DNA of 64,000 nt, from contig CAIIXF020000009.1 of NCBI GenBank assembly GCA_903813345.2, forward strand, positions 4,706,030 through 4,770,029, read 5' to 3'. Of the stretch, positions 52,201 through 58,058 are shown piece after piece. Under the pieces are notes generated by a model, which was given only the letters and a program-made list of their open reading frames with translations, was not told where the DNA came from and did not search any database. A program made the translations under genes and the position numbers. The stretch is from Owenia fusiformis. Its lineage: Eukaryota > Annelida > Polychaeta > Sabellida > Oweniidae. How positions within the stretch are numbered: the stretch's first letter is position 1; the number at the start of each line of letters is the position of its first letter.

Positions 52201-55200
52201 CAACGAAAGGTCAAATCTGAAATATAAGGTCAGATTTGAACTTCTGAGAACTTGTAGATGTTTTTAAAAAAAAAATTTGGTCAATTTGGAGCAAGTTGAA
52301 AAATTCAAAATGGCCGCCAAATTGAAAAATTCAAAATGGCCACCATGTAATTCAGCCAGCATACCCAAAACCTAATCAGATCTTGGCAATAGTCTGTTCT
52401 TGCATCTGTAAAAATTTCAAGTTGAACGGATAAGTGGTTTTCCTGGAATTTTGATGACAAGATTTGTTGAAAAATTCAAAATGGCCACCACGTAGTTTAC
52501 CCAGGATGCCCTTAACCTAATCAGATCTTGGCACTAGTCTTCTATTGCATGTGTAAAAATTTCAAGTTGAACAGGTTAGCGGTTTTCTTGGAATTTTGAT
52601 GACAAGAATTGATTTGTAGTCTCAAACTTTGAGAAACTTGGATAACATCATTTGTGACCTAGTTTAATGACCTTGACTTTCGACCTTTAAAATTTCACTT
52701 TATCAGACCTCAGTAGGTGTTCTGTAATTAAGCTGACCTAAATTTAAATCCAAAATATCAATTTAGAAAATCAACTTTTTTTACCTTTTCAAGGTCACTG
52801 AAGGTGAATGAAAGGTCAAATCTGAAATCTAAGGTCAGATTTGAACTTCTGAGAACTTGTAGATGTTTTTAAAAAAAAAATTTGGTCAATTTGGAGCAAG
52901 TTGAAAAATTCAAAATGGCCGCCAAATTAAACAAGACACACAGTGATAAATATCGCACTTTGAAGAGCAAACTGGCCACCATGCAATTTACCCAGCATGG
53001 CCAAAACCTAATCAGACCTTGGCACTAGTCTGCTCTTGCATCTGTAAACATTTCAAGTTGACAAGGTTAGCGGTTTTCCTGCAATTTTGATGACAAGAAT
53101 TTATTTGTAGTCTGGAACTTTGGGAAAATTTAGATAACATCGTTTGTGACCTAATTTGATGACCTTCGACCTTGAAAATGTAACTTTTTCAGACCTCAGT
53201 AGGTGTTTTGTAATTAAGCTGACCTAAATTAAAATCCAAAATATCAATTTAGAAAATCAACTTTTTTGACCTTTTCAAGGTCACTGAAGGTGAATGAAAG
53301 GTCAAATCTGAAATCTAAGGTCAGATTTGAACTTCTGAGAACTTGTAGATGTTTTTAAAAAAAAATTTGGTCAATTTGGAGCAAGTTGAAAAATTCAAAA
53401 TGGCCGCCAAATTGAAAAATTCAAAATGGCCACCATGTAATTCAGCCAGCATACCCAAAACCTAATCAGATCTTGGCAATAGTCTGCTCTTGCATCTGTA
53501 AAAATTTCAAGTTGAATGGATAAGTGGTTTTCCTGGAATTTTGATGACAAGATTTGTTGAAAAATTCAAAATGGCCACCACGTAGTTTACCCAGCATGCC
53601 CTAAACCTAATCAGATCTTGGCACTTGTCTGCTATTGCATGTGTAAAAATTTCAAGTTGAACAGGTTAGCGGTTTTCTTGGAATTTTGATGACAAGAATT
53701 GATTTGTAGTCTCAAACTTTGAGAAACTTGGATAACATCATTTGTGACCTAGTTTAATGACCTTGACCTTTGACCTTGAAAATTTTACTTTTTCAGACCT
53801 CAGTAGGTGTTTTGTAATTAAGCTGACCTAAATTTAAATCCAAAATATCAATTTAGAAAATCAACTTTTTTGACCTTTTCAAGGTCACTGAAGGTGAATG
53901 AAAGGTCAAATCTGAAATCTAAGGTCAGATTTGAACTTCTGAGAACTTGTAGATGTTTTTAAAAAAAAAATTTGGTCAATTTGGAGCAAGTTGAAAAATT
54001 CAAAATGGCCGCCAAATTGAAAAATTCAAAATGGCCACCATGTAATTCAGCCAGCATACCCAAAACCTAATCAGATCTTGGCAATAGTCTGCTCTTGCAT
54101 CTGTAAAAATTTCAAGTTGAACGGATAAGTGGTTTTCCTGGAATTTTGATGACAAGATTTGTTGAAAAATTCAAAATGGCCGCCACGTAGTTTACCCAGC
54201 ATGCCCTTAACCTAATCAGATCTTGGTACTAGTCTGCTCTTGCATCTGTAAAAATTTCAAGTTGAACAGGTAAGCAGTTATCCTGGAAATTTGATGACAA
54301 GATTTGGTTTATGTACCGCCCGCCCGCCCGCACGCCCGCCCGCCCAACAGCACAAGACGACGGCAATATAGCACTTTTTCAAAGTGCGATAAAAATTCAA
54401 AATGGCCACCATGTAATTCAGCCAGCATACCCAAAACCTAATCAGATCTTGGCAATAGTCTGCTCTTGCATCTGTAAAAATTTCAAGTTGAACGGATAAG
54501 TGGTTTTCCTGGAATTTTGATGACAAGATTTGTTGAAAAATTCAAAATGGCCGCCACATAGTTTACCCAGCATGCCCTTAACCTAATCAGATCTTGGTAC
54601 TAGTCTGCTCTTGCATCTGTAAAAATTTCAAGTTGAACAGGTAAGCAGTTATCCTGGAAATTTGATGACAAGATTTAGTTTATGTCCCGCCCGCCCGCCC
54701 GCACGCCCGCACGCTTGCACGCCCGCCCAACAGCACAAGACGACAACAATATAGCACTTTTTCAAAGTGCGATAAAAAACTTCAAAAATGGCTGCAAGAA
54801 AACAAAATGGCTGCCTGAAAACTTAACATAGAATATATTTAGTTGGGCAAAGTCTCATATATCATATTCACTGTGAACAATTAAAGTCTAGCATACATTT
54901 CATAATTCTATTTTATTTCTATCAAGCACAACATATGTTTTATTCGTTAACTATTTTTTCTCTCCTTACCTGGAAAAGCTTATGGATACGCTGTACTATG
55001 GCGACATCTATTTCAACACGCTTGAATGTGTATCCAATTTTCTGTCTCCTTTTTCGCACCAAATTGAGCACATTGATTTCATACTGGAATACATGTTATT
55101 CAATTAACTGCATCAAAACTTATCTGTACATGCAAAAAATACAAAACTTGTCTAAAGGATCCTTTTTCAAGAAGCGGTTCCGATAAAATAAGAGCCATTG

Positions 55201-58058
55201 CGATCTGAAAAGGTAGTGTCTTCAAGAAAAATGTATGTGTATATTCAACATTTTTACTGTGAATCGAATTAAGATAGCCACATATTCTTATGAAACATCT
55301 GCATACTTAAGTAACAAAAGTATTGTGTAGAAGGTATTTTCATATTTGTTGGGGTACTCAAGGGCTTTTAGGACAGTGAGACTATATTTGTGGGGGACTG
55401 GGGGTACTCAAGGGCTTTTAGGACAGTGAGACCATATTTGTGGGGGTACTCAAGGGCTTTTAGGACAGTGAGACCATATTTGTGGGGGTACTCAAGGGCT
55501 TTTAGGACAGTGAAACCATATTTGTAGGGGTACTCAAGGGCTTTTAGGACAGTGAGACCATATTTGTGGGGGACTGGGGGTACTCAAGGGCTTTTAGGAC
55601 AGTGAGACCATATTTGTGGGGGATTGGGGGTACTCAAAGGCTTTTAGGACAGTGAGACCATATTTGTGGGGGTACTCAAGGGCTTTTAGGACAGTGAGAC
55701 CACATTTGTGATGGGGACTGGGGGTACTCAAGGGCTTTTAGGACAGTGAGTCCATATTTGTGGGGGTACTCAAGGGCTTTTAGGACAGTGAGACCATATT
55801 TGTAGGGATACTCAAGGACTTTTAAGACAGTGAGACCGTATTTGTGGGGGACTGGGGGGTACTCAAGGGCTTTTAGGACAGTGAGACCATATTTGTGGGG
55901 GATTGGGGGTACTCAAAGACTTTTAGGACAGTGAGAAAATATTTGTGGGGGTACTCAAGGGCTTTTAGGACAGTGAGACCATATTTGTGGGGGACTGGGG
56001 GTACTCAAGGGCTTTTAGGACAGTGAGACCATATTTGTGAGGGTACTCAAGAGCTTTTAGGACAGTGAGACCATATTTGTAGGGGTACTCAAGGGCTTTT
56101 AGGACAGTGAGACCATATTTGTGGGGGTACTCAAGGGCTTTTAGGACAGTGAGACCATATTTGTGGGGGACTGGGGGTACTCGAGGGCTTTTAGGACAGT
56201 GAGACCATATTTGTGGGGGTACTCAAGGGCTTTTAGGACAGTGAGACCATATTTGTGGGGGACTGGGGGTACTCGAGGGCTTTTAGGACAGTGAGACCAT
56301 ATTTGTGGGGGTACTCAAGGGCTTTTAGGACAGTGAGACCATATTTGTGGGGGTACTCAAGGGCTTTTAGGACAGTGAGACCATATTTGTGGGGGACTGG
56401 GGGTACTCGAGGGCTTTTAGGACAGTGAGACCATATTTGTGGGGGTACTCAAGGGCTTTTAGGACAGTGAGACCATATGTGTGGGGGTACTCAAGGGCTT
56501 TTAGGACGTGGGACCAAACACAATTTGTTTACCTGTATATATTGCAAGAAATCTTCCTTTAGCTTTGATTTTCTTCTCAGTTTGTATTCATATGCTTTTC
56601 TTTTCTTTAAGATACTCCTAAAAGCATAAACATGTATATAGGAAATAAAACAGGATATCAAAATGTAGTGAACACTTCAGTGGTCTCCATAAGATTTAAT
56701 TGATCGGTGCTCCAACCTGTTATTCATTCCAACCAAAATGTTATATCCACCTACTATGCTGTCAAACTTTAAAATTTGCTAATTAAACTTACACTCACAA
56801 TGTCAACCTAACCAACCCAAAATTGTGTTGAAAAAAGAGACAACTGTTTATAAAAATTTGGATGCAAAAAAGAGATAAGAACAACAGGCTAAATAAATGA
56901 AAACAACAGGCAAAATTAATGAAAATCATAAATTTAAGATCAGGGTGCACTTTGTTGAAATGTCATGACCATGTGCTCTTTTCAAATAAAGAACTCATCT
57001 ACATCTTTCAGTCTTGCACAAAGATGCATTAGTGTACCTAGACTATTAATTGAGGGTTTATAAGTCTTCAGAATGTTTGAATAACTAGAATATTCAGTGC
57101 TTTACTTTTCAAAATTGCAAATCGTTTGTTTTGATGTATCACCGTTCAGTTCTTCCTCCAGAAATATTTTGGAATTATCAGGTAAAATGCATATTTGTGT
57201 GACATATTCTATCACACACAAAAAAGCTGGAGTGACTTCAATTTCTCCAGCAAATGCGTGACAAATACACTAATTGTGGGACAGTTGGATGGCCTGTGCC
57301 TCTAAGGAGCTGTAGCGTAACAAGCCAGATCCTGCACATGAAAGGGAGCACTTAATTTAATGGTTATCAAACCCTGGACGTTCTACTCCATAGATGGTTG
57401 CTCTTCTGCTTGAGACGATATGGGGCTAGAAACTATAGAATCTACAGCTTGGCTGCAGTAGCAACCTGCTATCTTGGGTCATTACCCATTAAGGTTCAGC
57501 TGGAAAGTAACATTTTGGTAAAAAATTGCTATACCTGCACATGTTATTTTCTGGTACAGAATTAAGTATGAAGTCATGTGTGTATTTCCTTGCTTTTTTC
57601 AGGAAAGTATCATTACACTGTTTACTTTTATAATATCTGGAAACAGGTCAATGGTAGCTCCTGTGTTGTCTGGAAATTTTGAAAGAAAATTTGGAAAAAT
57701 AGAAAGTGTGAAATATCAGAGTTTCCTGGAGTTTCCATTGAACCCCTACCAGATATTCTAAAAGAAGACAATGTAATGATACTTTCCTGAAAAAAAAAGA
57801 CTCTCCGGGGGTAAGAGATGACGGAAGATGAACATCCATAGTGTTCAACTGTCTTGACAGGCACTAACTAATCCACTGACTAATTTCATTTTGCCTTTTG
57901 GTGAATTTGTCGATCTATTTTTTTCCACGAGTGGGCGATAATATAGTAAATGTAACTTTTTCTGACCTGGCCTCTTCTTTTGTGAATAGTTTCACTCTTT
58001 CCATCTGCTCCAACTCTGGGAGCATTTCCTCAATTCTCTGTTGAACGAATTCTGCCAT
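4065..58058 (-). CDS. UTP6: UTP6, U3 snoRNA-associated protein 6 homologue (14 of about 15 coding exons found)
   Basis: UTP6 is a nucleolar HAT-repeat (half-a-TPR) protein of the U3 snoRNP/SSU processome, needed for early 18S rRNA processing. The start is MAEFVQQRIEEMLPELEQME, closely matching the animal UTP6 N-terminus. The conserved N-terminal domain spans about residues 1-97, followed by helical HAT repeats (for example DDVKLWLSHIQFSK, AAKWEMEDALSTDNARNFLQ, QRCCMVFEEAVKNIPT). The end is the family's typical TLLQTGHLD. Exons on plus coordinates: 57967-58058, 56533-56617, 54970-55083, 51578-51710, 51135-51253, 50297-50329, 49495-49768, 47586-47654, then a gap, 12090-12167, 11515-11709, 10865-10942, 10109-10215, 5453-5592, 4065-4219. 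All have GT-AG borders and compatible phases. The sum is 1672 nt, so one exon of length 3n+2 (about 74 nt, around 24 residues with the MW..YI.FCLE-type HAT helix) is missing. With it the protein would be about 580 residues, close to the roughly 597 of human UTP6. Expression cannot be judged from sequence. Confidence 0.95.
4220..5452. other. Last UTP6 intron
   Basis: About 1.2 kb between the last two exons. AT-rich; no further gene, tandem array or TIR element seen. Confidence 0.6.
5453..5592 (-). CDS. UTP6: UTP6 exon: SQKPLSVEFF...ALSEFGESES
   Basis: 140 nt; acceptor TTTCAG|TCT, donor TCAG|GTAATT. Aligns with the family ESRPFSVDFF...ALREFGSADS segment. A 38-bp tandem duplication begins within a few nt of the acceptor. 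Confidence 0.92.
5598..5678. repeat. Two tandem copies of a 38-bp unit by the exon acceptor
   Basis: The unit atattttgaaagtaaacag...aagtagaatatcaat occurs twice back to back, immediately upstream (minus-strand sense) of the acceptor of the 5453-5592 exon. Confidence 0.85.
5705..5774. repeat. Left half of a dispersed 'caatatgtcac' repeat
   Basis: Text from gttacagatgctgaa to caaccactaacc matches the copy at 13640-13905. It is cut at 5774 by the hAT-like insertion and resumes at 9807. The last eight bases, ccaaacac, are the target-site copy. Confidence 0.7.
5870..6535. repeat. 134-bp tandem repeat, about five copies
   Basis: Unit starts such as cccgcgcttactttgcatgt recur at about 5873, 6012, 6146, 6280 and 6414. 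The three inner units are nearly identical, the outer ones diverged. Open reading frames through the array (for example the repeated ICLFFKRQFHMSYSYM) are artefacts of repetition. Confidence 0.9.
6659..6696. repeat. Near-perfect 38-bp palindrome of CACGTAC motifs
   Basis: CCTGTACGTGTAC on the left is mirrored by the reverse complement on the right around TGTAATTACA, with about two mismatched positions. It lies just inside the left TIR of the nested element. Confidence 0.85.
7515..7572. repeat. (CCCG)n microsatellite
   Basis: A run of gcccgcccgcccgcc flanked by degenerate gtctgcctgcc text from about 7455. Similar tracts end the pearl-like units near 54.3 and 54.7 kb. Confidence 0.9.
7771..8698. 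repeat. Inverted repeat, about 100-bp arms
   Basis: 7771-7881 (gtgatattcgatggttt, then gatatcttaatccacatat, ending in aaccacggga) is mirrored at 8597-8698. The loop holds two diverged direct copies of a tccatgagtggatata...aaaccattggattgtccgt block (about 7922-8035 and 8069-8172). Related fragments lie near 59870-59970 and 63600-63645, so this is a dispersed family. Confidence 0.75.
9807..9880. repeat. Right half of the split 'caatatgtcac' repeat
   Basis: Starts with the second target-site copy tcaaacac, then ggaaactatagcaatatgtc and a short hairpin (gtcacaacttctgttggtgac), as in the intact copy at 13640-13905. Confidence 0.7.
10109..10215 (-). CDS. UTP6: UTP6 exon: VILKEQYLEWSALTQG
   Basis: 107 nt; acceptor TTTACAG|AGA, donor AATGG|GTGGGT. 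Encodes RGCEACREVSVILKEQYLEW and on to TARKVYN, matching the LKNKYLDWAYRSGGYKKARAVF region. The acceptor AG is only about 15 nt from the end of the 45-bp minisatellite. Confidence 0.88.
10231..10785. repeat. 45-bp minisatellite (44/45-bp variants), about 12 copies
   Basis: The unit runs tgtattgtaccatatcatat, then tgtattttttgtatcatatt, then gtgt. A T5/T6 difference gives the 44-bp variant and a C/T difference gives acca/atca variants. All three plus-strand frames stay open because 45 is divisible by three and the unit lacks stops. These are not genes. The array occupies most of the UTP6 intron between exons 10109-10215 and 10865-10942. Confidence 0.95.
10865..10942 (-). CDS. UTP6: UTP6 exon: ESLPLYTVVINW...IEQIFK
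   Basis: 78 nt, phase 0 at both ends; acceptor TTCCAG|GAG, donor AAG|GTAAAG. Aligns with the CLPLWISWAEWSE...VFK HAT repeat. The first aromatic is Tyr where vertebrates have Trp. Confidence 0.85.
11040..11230. repeat. Dispersed 'ggtgggtgca' repeat, copy 1
   Basis: About 190 bp rich in caggtgggtgca motifs. It matches 15470-15665 in inverted orientation, including the ctgcgcccactt / aagtgggcgcag end. Confidence 0.8.
11515..11709 (-). CDS. UTP6: UTP6 exon: IEATSNLGKV...LVDPK
   Basis: 195 nt, phase 0 at both ends; acceptor TTTCAG|ATA, donor AAG|GTATGT. A HAT pair including SVQLWTRHLTAVAE and SLFDVFNKALKLVDPK. Confidence 0.9.
11955..12054. repeat. 'caatatgtcac' repeat copy in a UTP6 intron
   Basis: Contains gtcaccacctgccattta, then gagactataacaatatgtca and the hairpin cacttctggtggtgac. 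It ends about 35 bp from the donor of the 12090-12167 exon. Confidence 0.7.
12090..12167 (-). CDS. UTP6: UTP6 exon after the gap
   Basis: 78 nt, phase 0 at both ends; acceptor TTCCAG|AGG, donor TGG|GTAAGT. Encodes RGARFLELCERASDIGLLSQ then QMALQW, aligning with the RGKRLE....LLSE segment of vertebrate UTP6. Confidence 0.88.
13640..13905. repeat. Most complete 'caatatgtcac' dispersed repeat
   Basis: Includes gttacagatgctggactc, then caatcaccaaccatcaatca, then gagaccataacaatatgtc and the hairpin caccacttttggtggt. A C10 run lies at 13640-13652. Copies or parts occur at 5705-5774 + 9807-9880, 11955-12054, 18206-18230 and around 47700-48080. Confidence 0.7.
15470..15665. repeat. 'ggtgggtgca' repeat, copy 2 (inverted)
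   Basis: Reverse complement of the 11040-11230 copy, moderately diverged. The two copies are 4.2 kb apart; nothing shows they bound a single element. Confidence 0.8.
16810..17876. mobile_element. Mariner-type element with ~295-bp terminal inverted repeats
   Basis: The ends read TACAGGGTGTTCCATATG and CATATGGAACACCCTGTA with TA on both sides. The arms stay alignable for about 295 bp (16810-17105 against 17580-17876), sharing tagggtaggtggagcagg. Such long arms are far beyond the 20-30 bp of classic mariners. A decayed transposase fragment lies between them on the minus strand. Confidence 0.9.
17150..17310 (-). pseudogene. Mariner transposase relic (N-terminal part)
   Basis: Minus-strand text reads RVYEWYKRSKSGRETKTDYP then KCGHPRTVRALTNAEGIDAE. 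This fits the second helix-turn-helix and GRP-like linker of mariner transposases (family pattern (V/R)F.W.K.F..GRE...D..R.GRP.T). Upstream, LNS-stop-RNAHGDS shows a nonsense codon in the first helix-turn-helix. The DDD catalytic domain is absent. Confidence 0.82.
18206..18255. repeat. 'caatatgtcac' fragment fused to (ACATCT)n
   Basis: gagacaataacaatatgtca followed by four catctacatcta hexamers. The rest of the repeat is missing. Confidence 0.6.
19115..19190. repeat. Short degenerate tandem 'acaatggtgcc'
   Basis: Four to five imperfect 15-18 bp units of (gac)aatggtgcc(a). Small and non-coding. Confidence 0.6.
24117..24726. mobile_element. 610-bp mariner-like MITE
   Basis: The ends TACAGGGTGtcc and ggtCACCCTGTA share nine perfect terminal bases plus TA, like the element at 16810-17876, but the interiors do not match. 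The interior carries a 17-C homopolymer at about 24190. No transposase. Confidence 0.5.
32905..33300. repeat. Tandem duplication of about 180 bp (second copy with a 44-bp extra block)
   Basis: Text from atagatctgcaatg to gattatgaaaaaaaa occurs at about 32913-33078 and 33092-33295 with few differences. The second copy carries an extra caggtgattgcattggtcag... block. ORFs over it are chance. Confidence 0.85.
39700..40112 (+). promoter_or_regulatory. Presumed promoter/5' UTR region of the nested gene
   Basis: About 400 bp upstream of the ATG is AT-rich and carries no recognised repeat. No convincing TATA or Inr was singled out; the region is defined only by position. Confidence 0.25.
40113..41162 (+). 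CDS. Intronless single-pass membrane protein, unknown family (nested in the UTP6 intron)
   Basis: A 349-codon ORF with no interruption in strongly AT-rich DNA. An in-frame TGA at 40098-40100 with no AG between it and the ATG fixes the start at 40113. Residues about 6-29 form one hydrophobic segment (FYIGVLTPACITVAFFVAFL, then ICWF), followed at once by basic residues (KCGLREKFLRKRY). This predicts a type III or signal-anchor protein with a long cytosolic tail. The tail is Ser/Thr-rich (residues 85-115), then Gln/Asn-rich, then Pro/Tyr-rich (YHPPPPDVTY, HPPARPGTYIP, YMYQPPSQ). Its many Tyr and PP-x-Y-like stretches suggest SH2, WW or SH3 contacts, which is inference. There is no signal peptide or Cys-rich ectodomain, unlike Shisa-type adaptors. 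A candidate poly(A) signal AATAAA is at 41399-41404. It lies opposite UTP6. Confidence 0.78.
   Translation: MLSKMFYIGVLTPACITVAFFVAFLICWFKCGLREKFLRKRYPEHFNKNEPNVQFTDLTYRNRNCGFTERDVPESDGGRQLSTPSSTHSYETMADSHSAAESDHSSISNSSTQRMLGVGSKEDQRRSQPHFEPKQTALPTFGESPIYGVQRQGWNYPTQHQDYITQKHTQQTINKQNDKCRYTNKQSSNNAEAPFSTDSKNITQEWIKNYRCSSLEDHYKHCVIGIHNNSDIKTSNYVPGNYVSSSYPEAPKDITRGQQYLQSQIRDFKGYHPPPPDVTYNHPPARPGTYIPRSLSDTYGMFVTPQNYPQVHSGPNYYQGIDTDSEYNRDYMYQPPSQNEHRVAIQMVS
41925..42265. repeat. Degenerate 'ctgtcaaaatg..tgact' minisatellite
   Basis: Roughly ten loose units of about 30 bp built from tgactattctgtnaaaatg. It ends about 135 bp before the left TIR of the next element. Confidence 0.55.
42401..44070. 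mobile_element. 1.67-kb TIR element with a zinc-finger ORF
   Basis: 49-bp perfect terminal inverted repeats lie at 42401-42449 and 44022-44070. They begin TACACGAGGGGAAAGAGTAC and end with an ACCGCCGAGCAA box, which is repeated once more inside the left end (about 42461-42472). A TA duplication (element CACGAGGGG...) is the simplest target site. The interior carries GATCCGA/TATCG-rich repeats (about 42820-42960; related text at 43600-43670) and the ORF at 43055-43348. No transposase or recombinase is visible. The perfect arms imply recent activity. Superfamily not recognised. Confidence 0.88.
43055..43348 (+). CDS. Small C2H2 zinc-finger protein inside the TIR element
   Basis: 97 codons. Residues 21-41 form a canonical C2H2 finger (C21-x2-C24-x12-H37-x3-H41), preceded by an extra Cys pair (C8, C13). 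An unfamiliar region after it includes NGKKWIYNVFDYG. The ORF is central in the element, with ATG context aaaaATATGG. It could be the first exon of a larger element gene now deleted, a DNA-binding accessory protein, or a captured host exon. No catalytic domain is present. Confidence 0.5.
   Translation: MAITSYHCTSKHCISGPRYKCFHCSYKSHEMDDFVVHFSQHHPLLIIKVNVPELNGKKWIYNVFDYGIVLSKKDHGNFRFEDMKLVKLGILQVVFFE
44071..47585. other. Distal part of the giant UTP6 intron
   Basis: AT-rich. I scanned the minus strand for the missing UTP6 exon (acceptor, ATGTGG, YI.FC) and found none convincing. Fragments near 46960-47020 resemble pogo/Tigger-type terminal text but are too short to call. Confidence 0.4.
47586..47654 (-). 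CDS. UTP6: UTP6 exon 8
   Basis: 69 nt; acceptor TTTCAG|CTA, donor ACAG|GTAGGA. Encodes AISRKMEQRCCMVFEEAVKN then IPT, matching the ERCCAVYEEAVKTLPT HAT helix. It ends one base into a codon, so the next exon must begin with two bases. The next exon found (12090-12167) starts in phase 0, which proves an exon is missing between them. Confidence 0.94.
47706..48075. repeat. 'caatatgtcac' repeat copy split by the 236-bp MITE
   Basis: Left part: atgtcaccacc at 47706-47716 and gactataacaat at 47789-47800. Right part: tggtggtgacataa at 48064-48077. The hairpin arm of the host repeat was the insertion point. Confidence 0.6.
47820..48055. mobile_element. MITE with CATCCTCC ends, 8-bp target duplication
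   Basis: The inverted ends are catcctcctaagcaggtatc and ...tgtgatcggaggatg. Perfect octamers acatttct flank it at 47812-47819 and 48056-48063; a 7-bp gatttct sits between the left octamer and the CATCCTCC end. Same family as 62837-62942. An 8-bp duplication fits hAT or Merlin-like transposition. Confidence 0.75.
48180..48470. repeat. Tandem repeat, about 133-bp unit, 2.2 copies
   Basis: acctgttcagttgaacacct with tggaagacctccataagtgg and ggtccactaaaa recurs at about 48183, 48318 and 48448. The cacctctgtaa...gga text recalls pogo/Tigger terminal sequence; this is inference. Confidence 0.8.
48552..48571 (+). other. Isolated tRNA-like T-arm / B-box
   Basis: A 5-bp stem GGGGG-TTCGAGT-CCCCC matches the Pol III B-box GGTTCGANTCC. 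No matching A-box, acceptor or anticodon stem was found upstream, so this is not a tRNA gene. It may be a SINE remnant or chance. Confidence 0.3.
49495..49768 (-). CDS. UTP6: UTP6 exon 7
   Basis: 274 nt; acceptor TTTTAG|TTA, donor GGAG|GTAAAA. Encodes LRKRSEILGAMNEEG, then GMVALIVFRKAVEEF, then WLSFLPIARLFDF, then VTWEAVAKQHLAAQG. The LRK start and IARLFDF block match the family. Confidence 0.95.
50297..50329 (-). CDS. UTP6: UTP6 exon 6 (33-nt small exon)
   Basis: Acceptor TTATAG|TCC, donor AAG|GTAAAG. Encodes SYRMELLYADK, matching the EYFRMELMHAEK segment of vertebrate UTP6. An alternative AG 8 nt into the exon would break frame, so the 33-nt form is preferred. Confidence 0.88.
51135..51253 (-). 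CDS. UTP6: UTP6 exon 5
   Basis: 119 nt; acceptor TTTCAG|AAT, donor GAG|GTATTT. Encodes ELWILAAKWEMEDALSTDNA and on to FNPKSKELWRE, the best-conserved HAT repeat in the family. Confidence 0.96.
51578..51710 (-). CDS. UTP6: UTP6 exon 4
   Basis: 133 nt; acceptor TTTCAG|CTT, donor CAG|GTATAA. Encodes LALSRFQDDVKLWLSHIQFS and on to QMLQIHTRKP, a canonical HAT repeat (W in helix A, then a family-typical MLxIHxxKP turn). Confidence 0.95.
51841..54385. repeat. Pearl/CvA-like composite array, ~1086-bp higher-order unit
   Basis: The block starting aacaagacacacagtgataa recurs at 51841 and 52927 (period about 1086 bp). Inside are about 160-bp core repeats beginning ttcaaaatggccaccatgta (52330, 53400, 54020 and others). 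The series closes with a CCCG microsatellite (54316-54348) and the hairpin GCACTTT-TTC-AAAGTGC (54370-54386). It fills UTP6 intron 3. The TGACCTTNGACCTTGAAAAT text links it to the element at 2118-3097. Confidence 0.85.
54386..54780. repeat. Second, shorter pearl-like end unit
   Basis: Two core repeats followed by another CCCG/CACG microsatellite (54687-54730) and the same GCACTTTTTCAAAGTGC hairpin (54752-54768). It duplicates the 3' end of the upstream array. Confidence 0.85.
54970..55083 (-). CDS. UTP6: UTP6 exon 3
   Basis: 114 nt, phase 0 at both ends; acceptor TTCCAG|TAT, donor CAG|GTAAGG. Encodes YEINVLNLVRKRRQKIGYTF and on to HKLFQ, the end of the conserved N-terminal domain and start of the first HAT helix. 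Confidence 0.95.
55345..56520. repeat. 42/50-bp G-rich minisatellite, about 25 copies
   Basis: The short unit is tttgtgggggtactcaaggg plus cttttaggacagtgagacca plus ta. The long unit adds actggggg. Short and long units are interspersed in a semi-regular higher-order pattern. The plus strand carries GGGGG runs with quadruplex potential, and the UTP6 transcript would carry the C-rich strand. It occupies most of UTP6 intron 2. Confidence 0.95.
56533..56617 (-). CDS. UTP6: UTP6 exon 2
   Basis: 85 nt; acceptor TTTTAG|GAG, donor CAG|GTAAAC. Encodes SILKKRKAYEYKLRRKSKLK then EDFLQYIQ, matching the KEDFINYVQ block of vertebrate UTP6. The minisatellite at 55345-56520 begins within about 15 nt of this exon's 5' splice site. 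Confidence 0.93.
57594..57799. repeat. ~205-bp imperfect palindrome (foldback) in UTP6 intron 1
   Basis: ttttttcaggaaagtatcat at 57593 is mirrored by atgatactttcctgaaaaaa at 57777. The arms stay alignable (tttactttta.aatatctgg / ccagatattctaaaag) nearly to the centre at about 57697. It would fold into a long hairpin in either strand's RNA. Confidence 0.75.
57967..58058 (-). CDS. UTP6: UTP6 exon 1 (residues 1-30 plus 2 nt)
   Basis: ATG at 58058-58056, reading MAEFVQQRIEEMLPELEQME and then RVKLFTKEEA. The donor is AG|GTCAGA. The exon ends two bases into an Arg codon, completed by exon 2. Confidence 0.95.
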
